In this document: piece after piece, positions 15,847 to 29,300 of the stretch | Layout: each line of letters begins with the position of its first letter | Numbering within the stretch: the stretch's first letter is position 1 | Assembly: GCF_000403135.1 (NCBI RefSeq) | Contig: NZ_AQPN01000062.1 | Coordinates: forward strand, 1-35,610 | Source of the DNA: Arcticibacter svalbardensis MN12-7 | GTDB lineage: Bacteria > Bacteroidota > Bacteroidia > Sphingobacteriales > Sphingobacteriaceae | Reading direction: 5' to 3' | Length of the DNA stretch: 35,610 nt | Notes under the pieces: generated by a model | Database searches by the model: none | What the model was told of the DNA's origin: nothing | What the model saw: only the letters and a program-made list of their open reading frames with translations | Made by a program: the position numbers and the translations under genes

Positions 15847-17334
15847 TTATTTTATCTTTTTGATTGCTTCTTCAAGTTGTTCTGCTGAATCTGGAAGAGC
15901 TACTATTTTATTCGTTTTTGAATCAACAAGGATCATTACAGGTGTGGCAAGTACATAATATGCATTTGCTTCAGGACTGTTAATTCCCTCTTTGGGCCTG
16001 CTGTGTTTCCAGCCAACTAATTTTGATTTTGCATCTTCCCAAGCTTTAATTTCGACATCCGTAAAGTCAAGACTTAAAGCAAATACCTCCATCTTTTCCT
16101 TACCGCCAATTTGTTGATAGGTGGGGTACAATTTTTCCATTAGTTCCTTGCAATGCTGACAGTCTGCTGACCAGAATAAAACTAATTTGTAAGGTGAGTC
16201 CATTTTATAATTTAGGAACTGAACAGCCTTTCCCGCTTTATCTGTAGTAAGAAAATCGGGGGCAACAATCCCAGGCCTTATGGATTCTATCCCCTGAAGA
16301 CGTTTTTCAATCTCGAGTCTTTTGCTTGTTAGACATCTGGGATCCTGCAAGTAGGGTTCCAGCATTTTGATGCCAGAAGGAATGTTGAATCCCTCATATC
16401 CTTTATAGAAGTAATCAACTACCCATCCGTATACAAGAGGATGGCCTGATTTAGCCTTTTCTATTGATCTTTTACCTGCAAGGGTAAATAAGGAATCTCT
16501 CAAAGCAATGGTTGTGGACATGGCTCCATAAAAATTAACATATTTATCCATCCATTCCTTAAGTTCTGCAGTTTTTACTAATAGAGGATCTTTAAAATCC
16601 ATGTTGTCAAAATAATGTGCCATCAGACTATTCATTCTGTCGGCTTCTTTCCCTTTCCAATCGATAGGTTGAACATACTGAAAAGCAAAAGTAGAGCTTA
16701 TAAATGCATCTTTATGCTGATTCATTTGTGACGTTACCCATTGATTGTATTCCACTCGTCGGGTTTCATATTCTTGAATTCCATTAGAATAAAAGTTTGA
16801 CTGAGGTTTGTCATAAGCCATTAAGAAATTTTGAAGAAGCCCTATTTGTTGCTTACGTTTTGCATTTTCCGTTGAAAAGAATACAAATAGGTTATTTTCT
16901 TTTTCGTCTTTTTGGAAATAAGTACTGTCTGGAGTACTAATCGCCTTTGGATGTACCCATAATTCCAGATTTTGATTATTTATAAAGATGTATTTTTCTG
17001 ATGGGTAAGGTGTACTGCTTTCCTTTTCTTTATAATCGAAGCGAAGGACAAAGGCTCCAGGTAAACGGTCTTTAGGAACGGTTATAATCGATATTCCTCC
17101 ATTTTTAATACCTGTCTTTTCTACCAGGGGTTTCAAAGCATTTGCTCCAACTAAAGGTAATAAAGTAATCTTGCTATCATAAACACCCGAGATATGAACT
17201 TTTATAGTTACATCCTGTGCTTCTGAATGTACATTGAACGCAAAGACAAAAAGTAAGACAAATATTCCCGACTCACAAATTTTTATAAAACCTTTTCCCA
17301 TTTTTTTAACATTATCCATCTTACTTAATTTCAT
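15847..17334 (-). CDS. Exported thioredoxin-fold (TlpA-like) protein
   Basis: A 495-residue exported protein. The N-terminus has a hydrophobic export segment (about 22-36) ending HSEAQ; two further Met (residues 6 and 12) are alternative starts. Residues about 45-150 resemble the beta-sandwich head common in Bacteroidota TlpA-like proteins, and about 150-340 is helical. The C-terminal 140 residues are a thioredoxin domain: APDFLTTDKAGKAV, then LFWSADCQHCKELMEKLYP with the redox pair C392 and C395, and ATPVMILVD with the cis-Pro. It begins 4 nt after the giant gene, so translational coupling is likely. A role in disulfide handling of the Cys-containing FISUMP domains is suggested only by position. 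Confidence 0.85.
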   Translation of the reverse strand: MKLSKMDNVKKMGKGFIKICESGIFVLLFVFAFNVHSEAQDVTIKVHISGVYDSKITLLPLVGANALKPLVEKTGIKNGGISIITVPKDRLPGAFVLRFDYKEKESSTPYPSEKYIFINNQNLELWVHPKAISTPDSTYFQKDEKENNLFVFFSTENAKRKQQIGLLQNFLMAYDKPQSNFYSNGIQEYETRRVEYNQWVTSQMNQHKDAFISSTFAFQYVQPIDWKGKEADRMNSLMAHYFDNMDFKDPLLVKTAELKEWMDKYVNFYGAMSTTIALRDSLFTLAGKRSIEKAKSGHPLVYGWVVDYFYKGYEGFNIPSGIKMLEPYLQDPRCLTSKRLEIEKRLQGIESIRPGIVAPDFLTTDKAGKAVQFLNYKMDSPYKLVLFWSADCQHCKELMEKLYPTYQQIGGKEKMEVFALSLDFTDVEIKAWEDAKSKLVGWKHSRPKEGINSPEANAYYVLATPVMILVDSKTNKIVALPDSAEQLEEAIKKIK

Positions 17335-17338
17335 ATTA

Positions 17339-20300
17339 TTAATCTTTTATACAACGAAGTGAAAAACCATAAGCCTTTCCTATATTACTGGTAATACTAC
17401 CACTATAAAGATCTAAATAGTACCCATTGGGATTATTATATTGCGTATTGCTCCAGTATCGTCCGTAAACACCTCTACCATTTAATCCACCGTTACTTAT
17501 GTCAAGATAACCTGCAGCATGAAGATTCAAATCAGAATTAAATGCATCATTTAACGATGTCCAGTTCTGAGGAGGAGCATCCGCATTATTCCATTCAGTG
17601 TATGTAGGTATACGCCATCCATTAGAAAGAAGTTGTCCACAAGCATCGTTTGCAACGGACCAACTAGCACTTTCGGATATACTAGCTACCCAAGCAGGAG
17701 ATGGTGTGCGGGTTGTTCCATCATGGGAATAAGCCTGCAATCGATTAAATTGCCAATACCAACCTGCTGAATTCTCGCTTGCATCTGTTGCAGATGAAGC
17801 TTTCTGGGATGCTCCCAGATTTTGGCTAAGCCAGCATTTAGCGATTCCTGATATATTACTATTTACAGCATGATAGTTTATCGTTTTTGTTTCAGGGGCT
17901 CCATTCGTACCAGCGGTATGAGTAACCTGGAACACAGCAGGACAGATTTTAAAGCTAGTCACGTCCGGGCTATAGGTTATTCCCACACTATTAATAGCAT
18001 AAGCTCTCACATAGTAGGTTGGACCCTCTCTCAAGCCGCTAATTGATGTAGTAAAGCTTCCTGTTCCAGTACCGTTAGGAATAGGGTTATCTTCTATAAT
18101 TGGTGTACCAGTAGTGTTCCAACACAATCCACGGTCAGTAACAACCGTGCCGCCATCTGGTGTTACAGTTGTTATTCCTTCAGCAGAATTAGAAGTTAAG
18201 GAAGACGATGGAATGGTTACGTTACTTACCGAAGGCCTAGCTAAAACTACAGCATCACGGATACAGCGTAAGTTAGAGCCCTGAGCTTTAACTGGATAGA
18301 TTAAACTACTACCATAGCCTAGGTTAAGCGCATAACCATTATTTACATTATACTGGTTACTGCTCCAATAGTAGCCACTAGTCCCTGGATTTATGAGGTT
18401 ACCACTATCATAGGCCAAGTATCCAGCAGGATGGAGTTTCAGTACGGATGCATATGTGTTTACAGCAGATGTCCAGAATTGAGGCGCAGCATCAGCATTG
18501 CTCCATTCAGTAGAGGTTGGGATACGCCAGCCTGCAGAAAGCAGCAAAGTACATGGATCGCTTGCAGCTGCCCAATTGAGGCCCTCACTGATGCTGGTAG
18601 TCCATGCGGTCCAGGCATTGGATGGAGTACGTGTTGCACCGTCATTTTTGTATCCCTGTGCCCGGTTAAACTGCCAGTACCAACCTGCGGATGGTTCTGT
18701 ATTATCATTTACTGAAGTTGCCTGACGATCTGCTCCAAGGTTTTGCGTAAGCCAGCAGGCTGCACTACCTGAGATGTTAGAACTCACTGAATGATAGACT
18801 ACTGTTTTGGTTACAGGAGCGCCATTCAAGCCAGCTGTGTGAATTACAGTAAACGTAGTTGGACAGATCTTAAAGGTAGTAACATTAGGACTGTATACTG
18901 TTCCAGCACTGTTAGTGGCATAAGCTCGCACATAATATGTTGGGCCTTGTTTTAAACCAGTAAGTGTTCCTGTGAAAACTCCAGTTCCGGCAGCACATAC
19001 AACTGGATTATCCTCAATAATAGGATTACCTGTTGTATTCCAACATAGACCGCGGTCCGTTACAGTTGCACCGCCATCTGGTGTTACTGTTGCTATTCCT
19101 TGTGCTGTAGTAGCGGTCATAGATGAAGTTGGCACCGTTACATTACTTACCGAAGGTTTGGTTACTGTCACCCCATCACGAATACAACGAACAGAGTAAC
19201 CATACGTTTTTGTCGGAGCTGTAACACTACTATTACTACCTAAGTTGAGTACATAAGCTGCAACTGCTGAAGATTGCGTATTACTCCAGTAATTTCCACT
19301 AGAGCCTCTATTTGTTAACTCACCTGAATCATACGCCATAAATCCTGCAGGATGAAGCTTTAAAACAGATTCATAAGTATCTACTGCTGAGCTCCAATTT
19401 TGCGGTGGCGCATCTGCATTGAGCCATTCTGTATAGGATGGTATACGCCAGCTATTTCCTAAAAGCTGAACACATGGATCTGCTAATACAGCCCAGTTAA
19501 TATTTTCGTTAATACCAGTTATCCAATCTGTCCAGGCATTGGACGGAGTATATGTAGCTCCGTCTGACTTATATCCTTGCAAACGATTAAACTGCCAGTA
19601 CCAGCCAGCAGATGCTTCACTTGCGTCTGACGCGGATACGGCTTCCTGATCAGCTCCCAGATTCTGGGTAAGCCAGCAGGCTGCTGATCCGGAGATATTG
19701 GTGCTCACCGAATGGTAGATCACTGTTTTAGTTTCCGGTGCGCCGTTCAATCCTGCGGTATGGATCACCGTAAAGGTTGGCGGACATAGCTTGAATGTGG
19801 TGATATCAGGACTGTATACTGTACCTACGCTATTGGTAGCATAAGCGCGTACATAATACGTAATACCTTGTTTTAAGCCTGGTAAAGTTCCTGTAAAGAT
19901 ACCGGTACCTGTTCCGATCGAGATGGGATTATCCTCTATACTTGGATTCCCTGTAGCATTCCAGCACAGACCTCTGCTGGTTACGGCGGCTCCGCCATCG
20001 ACAGTTACCGTAGCAGTGCCCTGAGCGGTACTTGCTGTCATTGTTGAAGTTGGTACGGTTACGTTACTAACAGAAGGTCTTCCAAGTACAATCGCATCAC
20101 GGATACAGCGCAGGTTTGATCCCTGAGCTTTATTAGGTGCAACCACACTACTGCTGCTACCCAGGTTAAGTGCATAACCATTTCCTGCAATATACTGGAT
20201 GCTGGCCCAGTAATTTCCACTGGAGCCCCGGTTGGTTAACACTCCTGTATCGTAAGCCAGGTAACCTGCAGGGTGCAGTTTCAGTACTGATGCATAGGTA

Positions 20301-23300
20301 TCTACTGCCGTTGCCCAGTATTGTGGAGCTGCGTCTGCGTTGGACCACTCTGTTTGAGTAGGGATACGCCAGCCTCCTGATAGTAACAAGGTACATGGAT
20401 CACTTGTGGTCCAGTTGATATTCTCACTGATACTGGTGGTCCAGCCGGTCCAGGCATTCGACGGGGTACGTGTTGTGCCGTCATTTTTATATCCCTGTAC
20501 ACGGTTGAACTGCCAGTACCAGCCTGCAGATGCTTCTGTATTATCATCTACCGCTAGCGCCTGACGGTCGGCACCCAGGTTCTGGGTTAGCCAGCAGGCG
20601 GCAGTACCGGATATATTGGTACTTACCGAATGGTAGGTTACCGTTTTGGTAATAGGAGCGCCGTTCAGTCCGGCGGTATGGATCACCGTAAATACAGGTG
20701 GACAAATTTTGAAACTGGTCACATCCGGACTATATGTAGTTCCGGCAGTGTTAGTAGCATAAGCGCGTACATAATAAGTCAGCCCCTCTGCTAACCCGCT
20801 AAGGGTTACGGTAAACTCACCTACACCGGTTCCGGCCTGAACAAGGTTATCCGCAACTGTTGGGGCACCGATTGCATTCCAGCACAGGCCACGGGCAGTT
20901 ACTGCTGCTCCGCCGTCAGTAGCTACTGTTGCTGTACCGGCGGCTGTAGTAGCGGTCATGGTTGTGGTAGGCACTTTGACATTGCTTACAGAAGGTTTGC
21001 CTATCACAATGGCATCACGGATACAGCGCAAAGAGAAGGCATTTGCCTTATCAGGAACGGCCGTGTTGCTGCTGCTTATGCCTGCAGAAAAGGAATAAGC
21101 CAGTCCGGCAGTATAATAGCTATTGCTCCAGTAGTTGGCAATAGTACCACGAGTGGTCAGTACTCCGGTTGCCGCTGCAAGATAACCTGCCATGTGAACT
21201 TTAAGCACGGAGGCGTAAGCATCACTGGCGGTAGTCCAGTTTTGTGGCGGAGCATCTGCATTGTTCCATTCTGTATAAGTTGGGATACGCCAGCCGGTTG
21301 ATAACAGCAAGGTACATGGATCACTTGCTACGGCCCAGCCGGTGTTTTCACTGATGCTGGTGGTCCAATCGGTCCAGGCATTATCCGGTATATAACTTGT
21401 GCCTGCAGGTTTATATCCCTGGGCACGGTTAAACTGCCAGTACCAGCCGGCTGATGCTTCGCTTGCATCTGATGCTGATGTAGCTTCCTGATCAGCCCCC
21501 AGGTTCTGGGTAAGCCAGCAGGCTGCTGATCCGGAGATATTGGTGCTCACCGAATGGTAGGTCACCGTTTTAGTTTCCGGTGCACCGTTCAATCCTGCGG
21601 TATGGATCACCGTAAAGGTTGGCGGACAAAGTTTGAATGTGGTGATATCAGGACTGTATACGGTACCTACACTATTGGTGGCATAAGCCCGTACATAATA
21701 CGTAATACCTTGTTTTAAGCCTGGTAAAGTAGAAATAAAAATACCAGTACCAGTGCCTGATGCTATTGTGTTATCTTCAATTATCGGATTTCCAGTAGTG
21801 TTCCAACAGAATCCTCTACTAGTTACTGTAGCTCCGCCATCCAAGGATACTGTAGCAGTTCCTTCAGCTGTATTTGCGGTCATTGTTGAAGTTGGTACCG
21901 TTACATTACTAACAGAAGGTCTTCCTATTACAATCGCATCACGGATACAGCGCAGGTTAGAGCCCTGTGCTTTATTCGGAACGGTTACACTGCTGCTACT
22001 GCCCAAACTAAGTGCATAACCATTACCCGCTACATACTGGATACTGCCCCAATAAGAGCCACCAGTACCGCGGTTAGTTAACACTCCAGTATCGTAAGCC
22101 ATATAACCTGCAGGATGTAATTTCAGAACAGAGTTATACGCATCGGTAGCCGATGCCCAATTCTGTGGAACGGCATCAGCGTTGGTCCATTCCGTAGGAG
22201 TTGGGATACGCCAGCCTCCTGATAGTAGCAAAGTACACGGATCGCTTGCAGCTCCCCAGTTGATGTTCTCACTGATACTGGTCACCCAGGCGGTCCAGGC
22301 ATTGTATGGGGTACGTGTTGTTCCATTATGTTTATATCCCTGTGCCCGGTTAAACTGCCAGTACCAGCCTGCGGATGTTTCTGTATTATCATCCACTGCT
22401 GTTGCCTGACGGTCGGCACCCAGGTTCTGGGTAAGCCAGCAAGCAGCAGTACCGGATATATTGGTACTTACCGAATGGTAGGTTACTGTTTTGGTAACTG
22501 GAGCGCCGTTCAGTCCGGCGGTATGGATCACCGTAAAGGCTGGTGGACAAATTTTGAAACTGGTCACGTCAGGACTGTATGTCGTTCCGGCAGTGTTTGT
22601 TGCATAAGCCCGTACATAATAGGTCAGCCCTTCTGCTAACCCGCTAAGTGTAGCTGTAAACTCGCCTACACCTGTACCAGTAGGGACTATATTATTAATT
22701 ATGGTTGGGGCACCTGTGGTATTCCAACATAATCCGCGTGTTGTAACTGGCGCACCTCCATCTAGAGTCACTGTAGCTGTTCCTTTAGCTGTGGTAGCGG
22801 TCATAGTAATAGTTGGGACCAAGACATTACTTACAGTAGGCTTAACTATTGTTACTGCATCACGAATACAGCGAAGTGGAAAGCCAAAAACTTTATTTGG
22901 AACACTGATACCACTTCCACCATTGAGATCGAGAGCATAGGCCAGCCCTGCAGTATAATAAGAACTGCTCCAATAGCTTCCACTTGTTCCACGGCTGCTT
23001 AATGATCCATCGGTGCTTAAAAGTATCCCAGCTAGATGAAGTTTGAGTACTGATCCATAGGTATCAATGGCAGAACCCCAGTTTTGTGGTGGAGCATCTG
23101 CATTGTTCCATTCTGTATAAGTTGGGATACGCCAGCCGGTTGATAACAGCAAAGTACATGGATCACTTGCTACGGCCCAGCCGGTGTTTTCACTGATGCT
23201 GGTGGTCCAGTCGGTCCAGGCATTATCCGGTATATAACTTGTGCCTACCGGTTTATATCCCTGAATACGGTTAAACTGCCAGTACCAGCCGGCTGCTGCT

Positions 23301-26300
23301 TCGGTTACATCTGTTACTGATGTAGCTTCCTGATCAGCTCCCAGGTTTTGGGTAAGCCAGCAAGCCGCTGATCCGGAGATATTGGTGCTTACCGAATGGT
23401 AGATCACTGTTTTGGTTTCTGGTGCACCATTTAGTCCTGCGGTATGGATTACTGTAAAGGTTGGCGGACAAAGTTTGAATGTCGTAATATCAGGACTGTA
23501 TACGGTACCCACACTATTTGTGGCATATGCCCGTACGTAATAAGTAATACCTTCTTTTAAACCAGCAAGAGTAGAAGTAAATATTCCAGTGCCTGTATTA
23601 GCAGAAAGAGTATTGTCTTCAATTATTGGGTTTCCAGTAGTGTTCCAGCACAGGCCTCTGCTGGTTACTGTTGCTCCGCCATCCAAAGTTACTGTAGCAG
23701 TTCCTTCAGCTGTGTTTGCGGTCATTGTTGAAGTTGGTACAGTTACATTGCTAACAGAAGGTCTTCCTATTACAATCGCATCACGGATACAGCGCAGGTT
23801 AGAGCCCTGTGCTTTATTTGGTGCATTCACACTGCTGCTGGTACCTAAATTAAATGCATAACCATTACCCGCAGAATATTGGATATTACCCCAATAATTA
23901 CCGCTAGTACCTGGGTTGGTAAGAAGTCCCGTATCATAAGCCAGGTAACCTGCAGGGTGCAGTTTCAGTACAGATGCGTAAGCATCGGTAGCTGTTCCCC
24001 AATTTTGTGGAACTGCATCAGCATTAGTCCATTCTGTAGAAGTTGGGATGCGCCAGCCTCCTGATAGTAATAAGGTACACGGATCGCTTCCTGCTCCCCA
24101 GTTGATGTTCTCACTGATACTGGTGATCCAGGCGGTCCAGGCATTTGATGGGGTACGTGTTGTACCGTCATGTTTATATCCCTGTGCCCGGTTAAACTGC
24201 CAATACCAGCCTGCAGATGCTTCTGTTTCATCATTTACTGCTATTGCCTGACGTTCGGCTCCCAGGTTTTGGGTAAGCCAGCAAGCAGCAGTACCAGATA
24301 TATTAGTACTTACTGAGTGGTAAATTACCGTTTTGGTTACTGGAGCGCCGTTCAATCCGGCGGTATGGATCACCGTAAAGGCCGGTGGACAGATCTTGAA
24401 GCTAGTAACATCCGGACTGTATGTGGTTCCGGCAGTGTTTGTGGCATAAGCCCGTACATAATAGGTTAGCCCTTCGGTTAAGCCGCTAAGTGTTAAGGCA
24501 AACTCGCCCACACCGGTTCCGGCTGATATTGGACTATCCGCAATAGTTGGAGATCCTGTAGTATTCCAGCACAGGCCACGGGCAGAAACCATAGCTCCAC
24601 CATCAAGTGAAACCGTTGCTGTTCCTTCAGCTGTGGTAGCTGTCATGGATGTGGTGGGCACTGTGACATTGCTCACATAAGGTCGACTTATCACAATAGC
24701 ATCACGGATACAGCGCAAAGAGAAGGCATTTGCCTTATCCGGAATGGCCGTATTACTGCTGCTTATGCCTGCAGTAAAGGAGTAAGCCAGTCCTGCATTA
24801 TAATAGTTATTGCTCCAGTAGTTGCCAATAGTACCACGGGTGGTTAGCACTCCGGTTGCGGCTGCAAGGTAACCAGCCATGTGAATTTTAAGCACAGAGG
24901 AGTAGGCATCACTCGATGAAGTCCAGTTTTGTGGTGGAGCATCCGCGTTGTTCCATTCTGTATAGGTTGGTATACGCCAGCCTCCTGAAAGAAGTAAGTT
25001 ACATGGATCACTCGCTACTGCCCAACCGGTGTTCTCACTGATACTGGTGATCCAGGGTGTCCAGACATTTGATGGGGTCCGTGTAGTACCATCATGTTTA
25101 TAACCTTGAGCTCTATTAAATTGCCAGTACCAGCCAATAGCTGTGTCGTTTGCATCATCCACTGCTACTGCTTCCTGATCGGCTCCCAGATTTTGGGTAA
25201 GCCAGCAGGCTGCAGATCCTGATACATTGGTACTTACCGAATGGTAGGTCACCGTTTTGGTTTCAGGTGCACCGTTCAATCCAGCGGTATGAATAATAGT
25301 AAATTCAGGGGGGCATATTTTAAAACTAGTGACAAGAGGACTATATACTGTGCCTACACTATTAGTGGCATAAGCCCTTACGTAATAAGTAACACCTTCT
25401 TTTAATCCAGCAAGAGGAGATGTAAACGCTCCTATTCCTGACCCACCTGATATTGGGTTATCTTCAATGGTTGGAGTACCAGTAGTATTCCAACATAGTC
25501 CTTTAGCTGTTACCATAGCTCCACCATCAGGAGTTACCGTTGCGGTGCCTTCAGCTGTACTTGCAGTCATGGTTGAAGTTGGAACCGTTACATTACTTAC
25601 AGCTGGTTTTGTTGCCACAACAACATCCCTGATACAGCGAAGTGACATTGCTGCTGCCTTATTAGGATTAGTCACACTGCTAGCAGTTCCGACGTTCAAT
25701 GCATAACCATTTCCTGCACCATATTGAATAGTACTCCAATAATAACCACTAGTACCCCTGTTAGTTAAAAGACCAGCATCGTAAGTCAAATAACCTGCGG
25801 GGTGCAATTTCAGAACAGAAGCAAAGGTGTTATCTGCTGAAGTCCAATTTTGAGGTGCACCATCAGCATTACTCCACTCTGTTTGAGTTGGGATACGCCA
25901 GCCTGCAGAAAGCAAGAGTGTACATGGGTCACTGGTAGCAACCCAATTAATGCTTTCACTGATACTGGAGGTCCATACGGTCCAGGCATTAGAAGGAGTG
26001 TAAGTAGAGCCTACATAACTGTATCCTTGAGATCTATTAAACTGCCAATACCAACCAGCTGAGGCTTCGGACGCATCATCAGCAGAAACAGCTTCATGAT
26101 CAGCACCTAGATTTTGAGTAATCCAACAAGCTATTGTACCCGAAATATTAGTTCCAACTGATCCATAAGTAACCGTTTTTGTAACCGGAGCACCGTTAAG
26201 GCCTGCTATATGCATTGCCGTAAACGATGGACAGATCTTGAAAGTAGTAACTAAAGGACTATAGCCTGTTCCACCGCTATTTGTAGCGTAGGCCCTTGCA

Positions 26301-29300
26301 TAATAAGTATACCCTTCAAGTAAGCCAGTAAGTTCACCTTCAAAATCTCCAATTCCAGCACCTCCTTCAAAGATATTATCGGTAGTAACAGGAGTACCTG
26401 TTGTGTTCCAGCAAATCCCTCTTGAAGTTACTTCAGCTCCACCATCGCTGGTTACTGTAGCTGATCCGGATGCAGTTGTATTCGTAAGCGTGGCTACCAT
26501 AAGATTGGTCACTATCGGTGGTACCGGTAGTGTGGTGAATACCTCCAGGTTACCATAAGAAGTTCCTTGAGCACTGGTGGCATAGGCTCGAACATAATAA
26601 GTAGTAAATGGAGTTAAGCCTGTAAGCGCACTAGTGAAACTGTTGATGCCTGTACCATTAGTCGTTTTTGAAGTACCCGGCTGATCAATAATTGGTGGTA
26701 TTGTAGTACTCCAACATACTCCACGAGCCGTTACTGACACCCCACCATCATTGGTAATATTACCACCACTTGTGGCAGTAGCACTTGCAATTAGTGTAGC
26801 AGGAGTAGTGGTAACTGTGGCTGTAGTAAGGGTAGATATACTGTCCAGATTTCCATAATCGACACCCATATTACTAACCGCATAAGCACGTATATAATAT
26901 TTTGTGCCCTCCATTAAACTGGAAAGATCGGTAATAAAACTGCCAACTGAACCTGGCCCACTTGACACGCGAATATGGGAAATAGTAGGAGGAGCTGTAG
27001 TGCTCCAGCATACTCCCCTGTCAGTTATAGTAGCACCACCAGTGCTAATTATATTACCACCAGTCCTTGCTGTAGTGCGCGTAACCAATGTAGGTTTGGT
27101 TGTTGTAAGTGAGGATAAAGAAAGTGAGCTAAACACCGTTGGCTTACTGCTGTAGCCGGTACCTGCACTACTAGTAGCATAAGCCCATATATAATATTTT
27201 GTACTTTGTGTGAGAGCTGTTAGTATTCCACTTATCGTTGTGCCGGTAAATCCATTGGAAATGGAATTGTCTGTTGAAATTGAAAGAATTCCGGTAGTGT
27301 TCCAATACAAACCCCGATCAGTTAAGGCAGCACCACCATTATCAGTTACTGTAGCAGAAGCTTCAGCACTAGACATCGTAACATTTGTGACCGCAACCAT
27401 ACTGACTGAAGGCACAGCAGGTAATGTTGTAAAGGTTTGTAAATTACCATAAGCAGTACCAAGGCTATTAATAGCAAATGCTCGTACATAATAGGTAGTG
27501 GCAGGAGTTAAACCTGTAATGGCATTTGTAAAATTCCCGATGCCTCCAACACTATTATAAGTGGTGGTAGATAAGGCAGTAGTAGGAAGTACAGTACTAT
27601 TTGTTGTCCAGCAGATCCCTCTTCCAGTTACTGGCATACCACCGTCATCTGTAATCAAACCACCAGTATTCACAGAGCTGCTAGTTATGGAAGTGACTGC
27701 ATTGGTGGTAAGAGTTGGAAATAAAACAGCTTCTGTAGTAAACGAGATCTCACTACCATACGCAGTTCCAACAGCGTTGGTAGCGTAAGCCCTTACATAA
27801 TAAAGTGTATTTGGTTTTAAACCTGTAATACTTCCGGTTATAATACCAATACCGCTACTTGCAACATCAACAGTTTTGGCATCTGAAATAGTAGGAGTAC
27901 TGGTCATGCTCCAGCAAAGACCACGAGTAGTTATAGCAGACCTACCATCATCAGTAATTACACCTCCGCTTAATGCATGGGTAGCCGCAATTTCTGTAGC
28001 TGCAGTTGTTGCGGTAAGCGTAGGAAACGTTGCTGTTAAAAAGGCGATCTCTAAACCATATGCTGTTCCAATTTTATTTGTAGCATAGGCTCGTACATAA
28101 TACTGCGTATTTTTGATTAACCTCATCATAGTACCAGTAAAGCTTCCAATACTTGCACTCGTGTTATCAACAGTTTTGGTATCAAGCGAAATAGTTGGAT
28201 TGTGATTAATATCCCAAACTATTCCACGGCTTAATATAGGAGCCCCTCCATCTCTGCTGATATCACCTCCACTTTTGGCTGTGGTACCTAAAATAGCAGA
28301 TATTTCTTTAGTAGTTAAAATAGGAGAAGTCGGGAATATAACCAGATCTACCTGATTACCGTAAGCTGTACCAACGCTGGTAGTTGCATAGGCTCTTACA
28401 TAATACCTCACACTATTCTTTAATCCGGAAATTGAACTGGTAAAAATACCAATATCAGTTCCATCACTAGTTTTGCATGTACTTACTGTGTCGGGATTAA
28501 AATTCGGATCTATACTCCATTTAACTCCTCTTGCTGTAACCGGAGATCCCCCGTTATTAGTTATTTCACCACCACTTTCAGCGGTACTTTCTGATGTAAT
28601 AGAAACAATACTGGTAGTAAGTGTGGCTAATGCCGCAGGTGTGGTAAAAGTCAATTCATTACCATAGGCTGTTCCCAATCCATTTACGGCATAGGCCCGA
28701 ATGTAATAAAGGGTGCTTGGTGTTAAACCAACAAGCTTACTGGTAAAACCTGAACCACTACTGGCATCAGAACTAGTATGGGTATAAAGTCCGCTAGTCG
28801 GATTTGTACTCGTACTCCAACAAACTCCCTGATTAGTGATCCAGGCACCACCATCGCTAATAATAATTCCACCGCTGCTTGCTGAAGTACCTGATGAAGC
28901 AGTAATAGGTATAATTGTAGTAAGTGAAGGAATAGCCAGCGAAGTGAAACTTAATTCATTTCCATAGGCAGTACCTGTACTATTGATCGCATATGCCCTG
29001 ATATAATAGGTAACGCCTTCAGATAATCCAGTCAAAGTGGAAGTAAAACTTCCGTTGCCTGTACCCGTCTGAGCAGTTTTGTCAACTACATCTGTTTCAG
29101 GATCAAAGTTCTTCACTGTACTCCAAACTACACCTCTTGTACTAACAGCAGCTCCACCACTAGCCGAAATATATCCCCCGCTCACAGCCGTAGTACCCGT
29201 TATACTACTTGCTGCTGAAGTAACCAAAGTTGCTAAACCAGAAGGATCTGTAATAAAACTCAACTGATTACCAAATTGAGTGCCTACCACATTGGTGGCA

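Noticed and set aside
17342-26235. CRISPR array or insertion-sequence duplications as cause of the regular repeats
   Set aside because: The period is about 921 bp, always a multiple of three, and the repeats keep one open reading frame with protein-level conservation. They are coding domain repeats.
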